Shown here one piece after another: positions 23,535-35,331 of a DNA stretch of 64,000 nt. Location of the stretch: the NCBI GenBank assembly GCA_022496805.1, contig CM040085.1, forward strand, positions 48,947,811-49,011,810, read 5' to 3'. The notes under the pieces are model-generated. The model worked only from the letters and a program-made list of their open reading frames with translations, had not been told where the DNA came from and did not search any database. How positions within the stretch are numbered: position 1 is the first letter of the stretch; each line of letters begins with the position of its first letter. The position numbers and the translations under genes are program-made. This DNA is from Pohlia nutans. Taxonomy: Eukaryota > Streptophyta > Bryopsida > Bryales > Mniaceae.

Positions 23535-26500
23535 TTAAAACTGAATTAGAAATTTCCCAAGGTTTACATCTCCTTGCTCTCTGCATACAGTACTCGCTGC
23601 TCTTCCTTGCCATACAGGACAAATGAGTGGATCTTCAGGTCTCAAAAGAACCCAGCTGCTAGGCCGAATGTCACGCCAAGGATTGAAAGGAATCTGTGGA
23701 GCTTCGTTTGCTGGGCCACAATACGGCTCTGGTTCCTCATCCTCAGGAGTCACATCCTCGAGTAAGAATGGTAAACATCTTGGGCGCGGTACTTTGTCTT
23801 CAAGGACCCTCCAATCATGGCGTGGCCAGAAACCCTCCAACAATTCAGGAGGTGTCACTGGCAGAGGCTTATCAAGCTCAGACAACAAACGAGTCCAGTA
23901 GTCAACGTAAGGCCCAAATGCTGCTGCAAATCCCTCGCATTTAGCCATTCCATTTCTCCAGTACTCAATGTACTTTTGGAGTCCCAACTTCATAAATTTC
24001 TTGATTTCAGTAGCTTTGGTTGCGATCTCTCTCGCCTTCACTTAATTCCCAATAGATTTAGAAACCTCACTTCCCCACATAGGCTTGAATGGAACCGGCT
24101 TTGGTGAGCCCTGAGGAAGTTTTGGGCCACCATCCATGTTTGCAACCCACAATCGAATAGGGGGTCTGTTGAGGGGTAGCCATTGTGCATCAACGGCTGA
24201 TTTCTTATACCTCATAACCGGCCAACCATTATCGTCCACATAGAACTTGAAGAGGTGCATCTCTCCAAGTCCAATAAGGCAAGCTGCACCACTGCTTTGA
24301 TAGCCATAAATGAAAGACTTGAAGTCTGCAACCTCTTGAATAAACTCCGGCATGAATGACAACTCTTGGGACTGCATGAAGGCCTTCATTAGGTCCGCAA
24401 AAAAAAAGGTATTCTTGCTTTTCAATGCCTTTGACAAATGGCTAAAATAAGCATCAATATTTTCATGCGTATGACCAACTAATAGAAATCCAGCCTGAAT
24501 TTCCTTGAAAACACCCCGTGCACTTAGCAAGGAGAGAAACGCCATGAGATTCTTGTTCTTGTTATCTTTGGCGGAGTTATCCAATTGAAGGTATAACTTC
24601 CTCGGTAAAGGTTTAGACCCTTGGAGATCAATACCTTCAGTACGCGGTAAAATATCAAGGCACCTAGACTTCCCCCTCAACAATGCCTCGAACAGAGAGT
24701 TCTGAGGCGGGTACTCAAATAGTTCCCCAGACTCCCGAATTGAGGGGCCTTCCAGTCGACGGAACAGCCTTGCCAACGATGATATTGTGGCATTAGAATC
24801 TCCTGGCCAACACTGAGGACAATAATGTGCATAGGCGCCATCCCCGTGCCCATGTGAAACCATACCAGTTACGTTCATAGAATGTTGGCCCAAACCTTGA
24901 GTAGCCTTTGTTGTAACCCGCATCCGCGGAAGGGCGGTTTTTGCAGTATCCATCTTGTCATGAATAATGCACAGAATCTCACTGGGATTGCGCTTTGATT
25001 CTTCGCGCCATGCACAATACAGACGACGACAAGATTGTTGGTGAGCAAGGTGCTCCTCCTGTTGCTTCACGAATTCAACATATTCCGGACTTCCGTTAGG
25101 TGACTTCAGAATGAATTCTTGAAGCTGGTCACAAGTCGAGCATTTCAGAAAAGAACTTCCAACCGGTTTGATTGCGATATTGCTGAAGAGGTCCTTTCTA
25201 ATCCTACTAATTGTAGACTGGCTCACTGCAGGCAGACCTAATGAAACGTTTGTCTGCAATGCTCCGGAACGTCCTATCAGTTGTGAGGCGAAGAAAGCGA
25301 CGAACGCAAACGAACAATCTCCAAGTATTACACGACAAATTATGACAAACCACCGAAGAGGGAAAAAAGAGTTATATATTGCATGACTTAGGTAGAGTGC
25401 AACGATACTGTAAGACAGAGAAGTGACTGTCAATACGAAAGTAACATCTATCGGGAGATCTCCCGATGCAACGACACTGTAAGACAGAGAGGTCACTGCC
25501 AATACGAGAGTAACATGTATCGGGAGATCTCCCGATGCAACTGATACGCGAAACAATGACTCGTACCTCATTGGCGTCGGCCATCACTTGCTTCCAGTTG
25601 TTGCCTGCAGGAAGATATTTCAAAGTGTCCACTCTTCCATGTCCGATTCCTCGCATTTGGTGGGGCATCTGATCTGCATTCTTGTCTACAATAGCAGCAA
25701 TAGTACCCATGACTTGAACTGTTCCAATCCGCGGTTGCTTGTAGCCCTTGTTTCCATGCACTGTTGAGAGAACCCCTTCGTTATATCTTTGGACATAGCT
25801 ATGAAAAGTCGACTTCGGAACTCCGTGAATAAGATACCACGCAGTCGCGCAAACTTCCAAACCATGCAGCGTCAAGTACTTCCTCCTACGGTCACCATCG
25901 ACTGAATGCATCTGTCCACCCGCAGCAATCCCATATTCCCGCCTTTCCTGAAAGGATTTCGAATAGAATTTTTGACGCACTATGAGTGTGAGCTCCTGTG
26001 GAAATGTCTGACAGCAATGCTTCGAGCAGCACCTCTCGGAGCTAACCTTCCTCACATCAGCATCCGCTGTCTTCGTATTGTACTGCGGAAGTTTCTCATA
26101 CGCTTTCGGTCTCCGCACTATAAACCGGTAAGGTGTCTTCCGTCTGCCTCCAAGGTGCTCTTGCGGATCTACATCCGTGGGGATTCGGGAAAAGTGGTCG
26201 ACTGTTGACCGAAGAGAAGGGCCGTTTAGGAATTTGCATTCAGATATCAACCAACGCTCATTACTCATTATGGCATCAGTGTCCCCGACAAAGACATCGA
26301 GGATCGTCACTCCAATGTATCCCTCGCCCAATCTTCCGTCTCGAAAATACTCCTCTGGTTCAGAGCAGAACACTCTACCCGAGGCTAAAACCACACCCAC
26401 AAGGTCCAGCCGCTGAACTTCCAGTCCAATCCAGGATTCTGGACGAACGTATTCAACATCGTCCATGGGAGGATCCTGCAACAATGCAATCACATCACCA

Positions 26501-26807
26501 GCTCTCCAGAGGATTGTTCGATTCAAAGCATCCCTCAAAACGCTGCAGCCTCTCTGGCGAGGTTCGAGGAAGAGGTTCTCTGCGTCCGACACGATGCTTG
26601 ATGGTCGCACAAGAATAAATTCCGCAGAGCCAGGTGGAATGCTAACTCCAAGCCACTGCCCAAAAGGAAGAACCTCGACAAAAGATCCGATTCCAACATC
26701 TCCGAAACGGGGGACGACAAGCTTCACAGATTGCCCGGGTCGAAGCTCATCTGAGCGAACAGTGATTGTTGAGAGAAGTCGTAACTGGATGGTCCCATAA
26801 ACGGCAC
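23535..26807 (-). CDS. DUF7869-type transposon protein, at least 2 exons, one in-frame stop
   Basis: Minus-strand exons are 26807-25564 and 25253-23535, joined across a GT-AG intron in phase 0. An acceptor-like CAG before 26807 implies earlier exons. The first exon encodes a segment with LEVCATAWYLIHGVPKSTFH. The second carries the DUF7869 core: HDKMDTAKTALPRM, then LQLDNSAKDNKNKN, then GFLLVGHTHENIDAYFSHL. DUF7869 proteins are widespread, multi-copy and probably transposon-borne; the spaced Asp/Asp/His-Asp residues resemble an RNase H-like active site, which is inference. TAA at 24044-24042 interrupts the frame, but the same frame continues for 168 codons with similar composition, so the C-terminus is either truncated or the stop is a recent C-to-T change. 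The intron holds two perfect 20-bp palindromes. Confidence 0.65.
25400..25540. repeat. Direct duplication of about 70 bp with two perfect palindromes, in an intron
   Basis: Two copies of a unit containing ACTGTAAGACAGAG, a spacer and TATCGGGAGATCTCCCGATG lie in tandem. The palindromes are at 25449-25468 and 25518-25537 and differ from the consensus only at the first base. The duplication is inside the intron of the DUF7869-type gene. Confidence 0.9.
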
Positions 26808-26860
26808 CTGGGGACCATCATTGTCACTGCCAGAGTCCATTCTAAAAAGATCCAAATCAG

Positions 26861-27263
26861 TATCGGGAGATCTCCCGATGTCCAGCCCGTTCAGGGACCA
26901 CTCTCGTACCTAATCCCTGAAAGTGGTCGAAATTCAATAGGATCGAGGGATCTCTCGATGTTGGAAATCAAGCGAGTAGGCGCACAATTGAACACCTCCA
27001 GCTCTACAGTCCGCGACTCAGAGTGAGCACTCCAGCCACATATACATCGGGAGATCTCCCGATACCTCAAGCGGCGTCACAACCCCTGCAGGGACCACGG
27101 TTTATGACGCAGTCTATAGATACTGCTCCGAATTCTAGAACATCGTGGGATCCCTCGATGTGAGATATCCACTGCTTAGGCTCAGTGCTGAACTCATCCA
27201 ACTGTACAATCTCAGAGTCGGGAGAGCACTCCTGCCGCATAAACATCGGGGGATCTCCCGATA
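26861..27263. repeat. Cluster of five dispersed palindromes upstream of the DUF7869-type gene
   Basis: Copies are at 26861-26880, 26941-26960, 27045-27064, 27141-27160 and 27244-27263, about 80-105 bp apart. Sequence between them is partly repeated (for example CTACAGT/CTGTACAAT and CAGAGT words). They lie at the 5' side of the minus-strand gene, in its leader introns or promoter. Confidence 0.85.
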
Positions 27264-27269
27264 CTCCAG

Positions 27270-28340
27270 ACGCCGCTCGGGTTAGTTGGGTCCTGATTGC
27301 AGCCTCCACCTCGCCACACCGGTCCGTACTGCACAATCACCCAAAGAAGACGTCGTCACATACATGCATTACATTCAACCAACATGCAAGACACATTTTG
27401 AACTACAAATTCCACTCTAACTTTGCAAATTCTACATAACCCGCGGAGAACTGCATGAAGAATTCTACTCGGTGCGACGAAGGAAGTGGCCAGACCGTAC
27501 AACAGGGGTATAAACCCCGCACTTTGACGACCCGATCAGCACATGTAACATAAATGGGAGATAGAACCTGGGACAATGCTCATGCTGACAGACCCAATTG
27601 GCAGAAGATCTTCCAAGGATAGACCGAAATACCTGTGCTCCCTGTGAATGTATTCGACCGCTTTAAACACCTCGTCCGGTGCTTCCTCCGCCTCCTCAAA
27701 GCCTGCTCCGCCACCTCAATCCCTTGTCCGCCCCCTCAACCCTTCAGACCGCCAATGACATGCAATGTTGCAGGAAAGAGCTCTCAAACTTGCTAATGAA
27801 ACTATGAATTAAGAGGCTACTCTGAATTCATGTGAATGATCCAGAGATGGTGGTCCAGCAGAGAATTCAAACAGAGAATCCCCGCCAATTCAGAAGGGGG
27901 AAACAAGATCAAGCCCTTCAAATTTGAATTCGACTCCAACATATGTATCATGATCCTGCTGTCCATCTGTACTTTCGTACAGTAGTTTCCATGTCATGAT
28001 GCAGCTCCTTTTGTTCTGTCCCCCCTACTTTTGTAGGAGTGTCCATGTCATCATGCTGGTCCACTACTGTACCTCCGTCATTCTTTAAGAAGGACCAAGA
28101 AGTAGGACAGGTCAAAATCTGTTACACCTCTAGCCACTTCAGGGCATGATCTATTAGACTCACGTACCACATAATATAAGTACAACATATACAATATTTA
28201 CATATGGAAATTCCATAGGAACACTAAATTTGTACTGAATAACAATCACTTCTACCTAATATGCTTCCAATACAAATATATTTATGTTTCCACACATTTC
28301 ATGGGAGTACTAGATTAATATGTGCTTTCTTGATTTCGAG
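27270..28340. other. Gap: no gene seen
   Basis: Mixed-composition DNA. A short imperfect repeat of CCGCCTCCTCAA-like words lies near 27680-27740, and a duplicated CATGTCATSATGC phrase near 27990 and 28045. No exon with domain-like translation was found. It may hold 5' exons of the minus-strand DUF7869-type gene. Confidence 0.35.
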
Positions 28341-28354
28341 CTTCAAGGTTCAGG

Positions 28355-28415
28355 GTTCAAGTTCAGGGTTTAGGGTTTAGGGTTTAGGGTTTAGGGTTTA
28401 GGATTTAGGGTTCAA
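28355..28415 (+). repeat. Interstitial telomere-like repeat (TTTAGGG)n
   Basis: Five to six copies of TTTAGGG, some diverged to TTCAGGG and TTCAAGG, stand just before a satellite. TTTAGGG is the plant-type telomere unit. The block is far too short to be a chromosome end. Confidence 0.85.
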
Positions 28416-28429
28416 GGTTTACGGCTTAT

Positions 28430-29365
28430 ATGAGCTCCGGATATATTTATATGGCAATATCTAATATAAAACACATGCGTTATATCATTTGGATGATGGT
28501 AGTACATCATGTAAACCATATTCTATAGTTGTTTCATTGGGGAGATATTTAAATGGCAGTATCTAATATAGAACACATGCGTTATATCATTTGGATGATG
28601 GTAGTACATCATGTAAAGCATATTCTATAGTTGTTTCAGATGGGGATATATTTAAATGGCAGTATCTAATATAAAACACATCCGTTATATCATTTGGATG
28701 ATGGTAGTACAACATGAAAAGCATATTCTATAGTTGTTTTAGCTAAAGATATATTTAAATGGCAGTATCTAATATAGAACACATGCGTTATATCATTTGG
28801 ATGATGGTAGTACATCATGTAAAGCATATTCTATAGTTGTTTCAGATGGGGATATATTTAAATGGCAGTATCTAATATAAAACACATCCGTTATATCATT
28901 TGGATGATGGTAGTACAACATGAAAAGCATATTCTATAGTTGTTTTAGCTAAAGATATATTTAAATGGCAGTATCTAATATAGAACACATGCGTTATATC
29001 ATTTGGATGATGGTAGTACATCATGTAAAGCATATTCTATAGTTGTTTCATTGGGGATATATTTAAATGGCAGTATCTAACATAAAACACATGCATTATA
29101 TCATTTGGATGATGGTAGTACATCGTGAAAGGCATATTCCATAGTTGTTTCAGTTAGAGATATATTTATATGGCAGTATCTAATATAAAACACATGCATT
29201 ATATCATTTGGATGATGGTAGTACATCATGAAAAGCATATTCGATAGTTGTTTCAGCTCGAGATATATTTATATGTCAGTATCTAATATAAAACACATGC
29301 GTAATATCATTTGGATGATGGTATTACATCGTAAAAGGCATATTCTATAGTTGTTTCAGCTAGAG
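28430..29365. repeat. Satellite: nine units of about 103 bp
   Basis: The unit contains GGCAGTATCTAATATAAAAC, TATATCATTTGGATGATGGT and CATATTCTATAGTTGTTT. Nine copies follow head to tail; the first and last two are the most diverged, and the internal units alternate in short variants, so the array grew partly by two- or three-unit blocks. Confidence 0.9.
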
Positions 29366-29589
29366 AATGATCTATTTACATTCATTTGGTATAGAAACTC
29401 CTGTGAAAATGTGAAGTAATTCCATTGTAGAGTTTTGACTTATTATTTTCCCCGCCTATTCGATTAACACCGATTTTAGTTTTTTTATTTTCAAAAATCC
29501 TAAAATAATTTGATTGCAATGACTAGAGCTCACAAATGATCCAAATGATTCAGATTCTTTCATTAATCATTTATCGGAAGTAAAATTCA

Positions 29590-29735
29590 TCATAAGATTT
29601 TTTAGTTTTATTCATCATAGGATCTTATAGTAATATTCATCATAAGATTTTATATTAATATTAATCATAGGATTTTATAGTAATATTCATCATAAGATTT
29701 TACAGTAATATTCATCATAAGATTTTATTCCAATA
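29590..29735. repeat. AT-rich short tandem repeat
   Basis: About five imperfect units of 30-33 bp built on TTCATCATAAGATTTTATAG. Downstream DNA up to 30300 is AT-rich with no gene visible. Confidence 0.75.
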
Positions 29736-30307
29736 TATATGTTTGGGGTTTATATGTAATTCAATAGTACTTCAGAACTAATTTTAATAAAATTCTTTCC
29801 ATATATAACGTGTTAAAATATTAATTGTCACCATGACCCTTTAGCCCTGGAACGCTGGCAGTTGTTTTAACGAAGAACACACGGCAGAAAGTGCTTTGGG
29901 AACCGTTTTTCATCCATCTCGTAGATGAAATTTGTAGTTGCTATCTACGTTGACAGCTTTTACATGTACAAGGTCTCAATATTGGATCTCAATTGGCAAT
30001 TGAGTAGTAAAAATGCACCGTGATGTAGACAGTGTGTTTTAAATGTTGAGTATCTTTCTACCAAAACTCAATTTCAACCATTAAAATGATGTGTTATGAA
30101 TTTGAGCATAACTAGCAATATAAATTTCACAAGATCTCATTTCTACTACATTTTGAGTTTTGGAAAAATCTAAGATTTATATTATTTTATGATGGTCGCA
30201 AGTTGAATATCCATTACCATGGGATGGTTATTTTTGCTACTCTTACGGTCACGGTAAAAAAAATTCTACCGGGGTGATCTTATTAATTAGTTACACCCAT
30301 GCTATTC

Positions 30308-30480
30308 TAATTCCATGGAAATTCCATGGTAATAGGTCCGTCCTTTAGGGGTTAGTGCATGACTGCATGCACTCATGCATTGTGGTGCACTTCAAATTCC
30401 ATGGAAATTCCATGGTAATAGGTCCGTTCTTTAGGGGTTAGTGCATGACTGCATGCACTCATGCATTGTGGTGCACTTCA
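30308..30480 (+). repeat. 84-bp direct duplication
   Basis: Two adjacent copies, nearly identical, each beginning AATTCCATGGAAATTCCATG and ending GGTGCACTTCA. Each contains the palindromic words CCATGG, GCATGC and GTGCAC. Confidence 0.9.
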
Positions 30481-30489
30481 ATGTGTACG

Positions 30490-31272
30490 TCGTACTCCAT
30501 GAAGTACGTGCCAATACTCATTTTTTTTATAATGGTACTAAGAGTACCGGATCATCTCAAATTCGGCTCATCATTATCGTGCTTGATTTCCTCAATTGCT
30601 TCTCACCACCCTGTTTTTTCCAACGTCCTTTTGCGAATCTCCCCAGTCTCCCGCAGTCTCTACCCGTCAGTCCACTTGTGTAAACTTTTCTCCCTCATCT
30701 TCCATCCTGCATGCGCCCCGATTTTGTCGTCTTCTTGCCCTCGATTTTGTCGTTTTCTTGCGCAATTGGTGGGAAGTACCGACGCGGAGTTCTTTCAGAC
30801 ATTTTGGTGCGCGGGAGGTGCTGTACGGCGGCACAGACTCTTCTATTCTCTTGTAAGTGCAATGCAGCTGGAGATTTTGCCTTCACGAGCGTTAAATTCT
30901 TGCATTGAACCCTAAATTCTAGCGGTTTAGGGTTGCAGTTTTGTTTTCTTTCTAGGATTGTTGCATTCTGCTTGAACTCCTTCTGCGCTGTCTGGGCGCA
31001 TAATCAAATTTCTTCTTGGACAACAAGCTTGTCTACACGTACTTGTTTTGATTACCCTGCTTTGTTGCAATATTCTTGCTTTGTAAGTCTAATGCGTGAT
31101 GCAGTTAGTAAGTCTAATGCTCGCAATCGCATTGTTAGATTCCCTGTTTGTATGTCCTGTGATCAGTGCATTGTTGGAGTCTGATTCAGTTCCTTCTGTA
31201 CACTTCCCTCCGCCTCAATGTTTGCAATTTCCTGTGCAGTTTTCGGACGCTGTGCAGAGTTCTTGACAACTA
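30490..31272 (+). promoter_or_regulatory. 5' flank and leader of the ParB-like gene
   Basis: CT-rich stretches and cryptic donor/acceptor pairs precede the first coding exon. An acceptor TTCCTGTGCAG at about 31240 lies 33 bases before the ATG, suggesting a leader intron. No promoter element can be fixed. Confidence 0.3.
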
Positions 31273-31592
31273 TGGCAGGCACTTCATCGAGAGCGCCCAC
31301 GACCGCAAGAATCTGGGAAGACCCGTAAGTCTCACTTACCCAGGAATTCTATGCTTATTGAAATATTTCATGCAATGATTTGGAATTGCAGTAGTTTTGT
31401 GGAATGCACATAATCCCTGTCGTAGTGAATGGTGAGGAAGTTTGAGTGCTCAGATTAAGGACGTTACAGTGTAACAAATTAAGGGTATTCACATCTAGGA
31501 TAACCAAAAACCTAATCCTGAACCATAAATATAAACCCTAAACCCTAATCTTGAAACTTGAAACATAAACCGTAAACCAGAAAACCTAAACC

Positions 31593-31620
31593 TTAAACCC
31601 TAAACCCTAAACCCTAAACC
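31593..31620 (-). repeat. Short telomere-like (CCCTAAA)n block
   Basis: Three to four CCCTAAA units with diverged neighbours upstream (from about 31500) stand immediately before the palindrome array, in intron 1 of the ParB-like gene. They are in the opposite orientation to the block at 28.4 kb. Confidence 0.75.
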
Positions 31621-31639
31621 GTACGGACAGTGCTAATTG

Positions 31640-32325
31640 CATCGGGGGATCCCTCGATGCGTTGGTACCCCCTTCCCTTCCTGTGGAAAGTGCCAGGTCC
31701 ATCGGGGGATCTCTCGATGACTTCGAAGCCCCATCCATTCTTATGCACATTTCCAGGTCCATCGGGGGATCCCTCAATGCGTTGGTACCCCTTCCCTTGC
31801 TGTGGAAAGTGCCAGGTCCATCGAGGGATCTCTCGATGACTTCGAAGCCCCATCCATTCCTGTGCACATTTCCAGGTCCATCGGGGGATCCCTCGATGCG
31901 TCGGTACCCCCTTCCCTTCCTCTAGAAAGTGCCAGGTCTATCGAGAGATCTCTCGATGACGGATACAGACCCTTCCCTCCCTCTGCAAGTATCTAGGTTC
32001 ATCGAGGGATCTCTCGATGCTTTGATACCTCCTTCCCTTCTTGTTAAAAGTGCCAGGTCCATCGGGGGATCTCTCGATAACATCAAAGCCCCTTCCCTAC
32101 CTCTGGAACTTTCCGGCTCCGTCGGGGGATCCCTCGATGCGTTGGTACCCCCTTCCCATCCTGTGGATAGTGCCAGTTCCATCGGGGGATCTCTCGATGA
32201 CTTCATAGCCCCTTCCCTCCCTCTGCAAATTTCGTGGTCCTTGTAGATAGTTGTTGTAGAGTAAGCTCTATGCACAGCCCCTCGTGCGTTCGACTATATC
32301 AAAGTCATCGGGAGATCTCCCGATG
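31640..32325. repeat. Ordered array of ten palindromes at about 60-bp period, plus one perfect copy
   Basis: Ten copies begin at 31640, 31700, 31760, 31819, 31879, 31939, 32000, 32060, 32120 and 32180; an eleventh, perfect copy is at 32306-32325. Between them two spacer types alternate, one with GGTACCCCCTTCCC and one with GAAGCCCCATCC, so the true unit is a dimer of about 119 bp. In line with this, GGATCC- and AGATCT-type centres tend to alternate. Most array copies are imperfect palindromes (ATCGGGGGATCYCTCGAT), whereas the isolated copy is perfect. The array is inside intron 1. Confidence 0.9.
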
Positions 32326-33778
32326 ATCCCAGTTGTTAAATTGTTTATGGATTTGGAGGAAGAATTTGACCAACATTGGTTTCTGGTCGTTCTGCAGAGA
32401 AGAGCAAATCGAGGAACCACCAACTGACCACCGACCCGTGAAGCTGTACCCATTCGTTGGTAGTTGGATCCATGGTTTTGTATTCAATGGTGAATCGAAG
32501 CCGAGTGCAGTTTTCCGCTGCGACCAGAAGGTCACCACATGGGCCATGTCATGGAAGGATATGGCAGGAAGCACGGCCGTCATTGTCCCCCACCTCTCTA
32601 TGGACAAGCGGATCCACTCCCCGATTGGCCTAAATGTCGTCGAACTTCAAGGCCTTGACAACGAGACAGCTATCATGGTGGTGGAGGAGAAGATCCCAAA
32701 GTCCGAGCGAATTATGACGTATAGATTGATCCTGGACCTGTGCAAGCTTAGCCTAGAACAGTGTGAATCCCTCACTGCGAGAGGATACATGTTCTTCCCG
32801 GAGGACAAGACGCTCTGGACTCCTCAACATCTTCAGTCGTAGTGGGACCAAATCGAGGAGGCGCGCGCTGATTCTGCACCTGCTGCTCTAGGTCCAGCGC
32901 AGGCTCGGACTGACCCCGCTCCTCCCAAGAAGAGAGGCACAAAACGAAAATCCGCCTTGGGCACTGACGGGGAAATTGTGGTGCCTGTCGCGGGGAAGCC
33001 CAAAAAAGGCAAGGCTGATGAGAAACTTACCCTTCAGCAGTGTGTGACAATGTCAGCTTCGGATATTGAGAAGCTCGACAAGTCCAAACAGACGGAGATG
33101 AAAAACTTGTATAGCCAGGCATTCGAACCCCTGTACAAGTGGGGCCACGAGAAGCTGAAGGATGACAACGATAAGGAAATCATTGTGCACTACTCAAAGC
33201 TGCACAGGGCCCCTCCAGGTACCTGCGTCTACCGCGGACTTATTGAGGACAGGTTAAAAGCCTTGACGAACCAGGCGCGCATTGCTCCGAGGTACAGTGG
33301 AACAGATAGAGAAATTACAGTACTTCCACTGAAGAGGGGACCATATGGAGATAAGAAACTTGTAGAGTTCTTCACAAGTCCTCCGGAGAGGCATCAAATA
33401 AAGAGCTCTACAAACTTCTACATTATTGGGGGTCAGCATACGGTTCAGTGCTACAGAAATCTCGTCGAGAGTGGCGAAATTGATGACGCTGACAAAGCCA
33501 AGGCGTCCACGTTCTCAATCATTCCAGTGTGGGCGCCCAAGACTGACCACATCAAGCTCATGCTTCTCTCGCATGTACTAAACCAGGATATGGCTAGCCC
33601 GCAAAAGGAGCACACATTCATGATGCAAGTGCTGAATGCCCGAATCAAGTGGAAAGAGATGAATTGTCCCAAGCCATCTTCACAAGGACGCCAGCACCCT
33701 CAGGAATTCCTGGTAAGACAATATTCCCTCCCCATGGACTGCGCTCTGGCCTCTGAGAACCTTCCTCAAATTTACTAT

Positions 33779-33798
33779 CATCGAAAGATCTCCCGATG
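33779..33798. repeat. Dispersed palindrome in intron 2 of the ParB-like gene
   Basis: CATCGAAAGATCTCCCGATG, one or two changes from the perfect form, lies in the 140-bp intron 33713-33852. Confidence 0.9.
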
Positions 33799-35251
33799 AC
33801 AACAAGCTCATTGGAGAGCGCTACTAACACCTCTTCTGTGTCTCGTATGCAGGACTTTATTCCTGCTCTCGCATCGATCTTCACGAACGTGAAGGACTCA
33901 GAGCTAAAGGACTGCAAGATTCCCCTACTCTTTACTGAGGACGACAGCGCAGTCGACCGATGGGTGGAGATTGAAAAAGAGAGCATCAAGGGGAAGCTTC
34001 CAGATGCGTAAGGGAATGTGCAGAAGAACTATGACCTGAAGCGCAAGCCCTTTCTCCAGCATGACTTGAAAGCGCTATACGGCTTGCGCTCAGAGGATAT
34101 CCACTACCTTGCTGACCTTGTGGAGAGAAAGGAAATCTCTCTGAAGAGCTCCAAGGCCACCAAAGGTGATAAAGTGGCAAGAATACCGTCTCTTCTTGCA
34201 GCAGGAACCAGGGAGCGACTGGTCAGGCTGATGAAGAACGAGTTGATGAACCACTTTCTGAAGTGGGAGCTTCCAAGCCGTAAGAGCACATACGTTATGT
34301 ATTCTTCGCAGGACTGGGAGGACTTTGCCAAAGAGAAGTCCATCACTCGTGCGGAGTTGGAGAGCTGGTTGGATAAGGTGTATGCGTCGACTGTGGGAAA
34401 GAAGTGGTTGGACGACCGGAACAGGAACCTGAACAAGACGTCTGATCCGAAGGACTTACCTGACATGGTCAAGGTGATGTGGGACGCACACATATACGCA
34501 ACAAAGCAAGCGGAGGTTGCATCGGACATCCAGAGCAAGTTTGCAAGGAAGTACAAGTGCGTAGTATTGGACAGGCTTAGGCCCGACATTGCTGGCCTGA
34601 TAGGAAGTGAAGATGTGTTTCAATGGAGAGGAGGGGGGAAAACACACCTGTTCTTCTACTTCTTGTTTGATGCAAAGGACGACATGCCAGTGAAAGTAGA
34701 GGTGCTGGACGAGAGCAAGATGAATCGTATATTTGAACCTCTGGAGGGCAGTGAACGAAACGGGTCACTCTTTGCTCGCTCAGGGGCAGTGCTCTTCACA
34801 GACGCGGCGGGATTCCATGCTATAGTATCGCACATGGAATCCCGCCTGCGGACATCAAAGCAGAAGGTATGGAACTGGCATGTGGTCCACTACGTTCCCT
34901 CCCGCGAGGACGGATTTCCCGACCCCGATGTCGGTACTTCCTACGTCGTGTACATAATTTTCTGCTTCGGACATGTGGCGAAGCAGTCGACGCAGCTCAA
35001 CTTCAGGGATTATTTTTGTGGGAAGACTGCCATGGACGTAGTGTACCTGGCCAAGGACATTACGGAAAGTATCCAGCAATGGAAACGAAGTGGTCGACCA
35101 ACGATAAAGTTGGCCGCGCTTTCTACTCTCTTCAAGCCGCACCTCAAAGAGAATATGGTACTTGTAAATGTCAATGGCGGGGCTCACTTCACCCACCTTG
35201 GACTTGTAAGTTTGCTGTCTGCACCCCTTGCACTCTATAAGAATGAGAGGC

Positions 35252-35331
35252 CATCGTGGGATCCCTCGATGGACCGGCCTCGTTTAGAATGATGGTAAGG
35301 GGGTTTCAAATCATCGAGGGGTCCCCCGATG
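35252..35331. repeat. Two dispersed palindromes in intron 3 of the ParB-like gene
   Basis: Copies at 35252-35271 (BamHI-type GGATCC centre) and 35312-35331 (centre changed to GGTCCC) are 60 bp apart, the same period as in the intron-1 array. Confidence 0.9.

Noticed and set aside
28355..28415. Chromosome end
   Set aside because: Only five to six TTTAGGG units, degenerate, with ordinary sequence on both sides.
31640..32200. CRISPR-like layout: short palindromic repeats at regular spacing
   Set aside because: Spacers alternate between two repeated types instead of being unique, the DNA is clearly eukaryotic, and no cas-like gene is present. It is a dimeric tandem repeat.
31607..32275. Open frames on both strands across the palindrome array (SRDPPMELA- and IGGSLDA-type peptides)
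   Set aside because: A period near 60 bp, divisible by three, keeps frames open; the array is inside an intron whose flanking exons join in phase.
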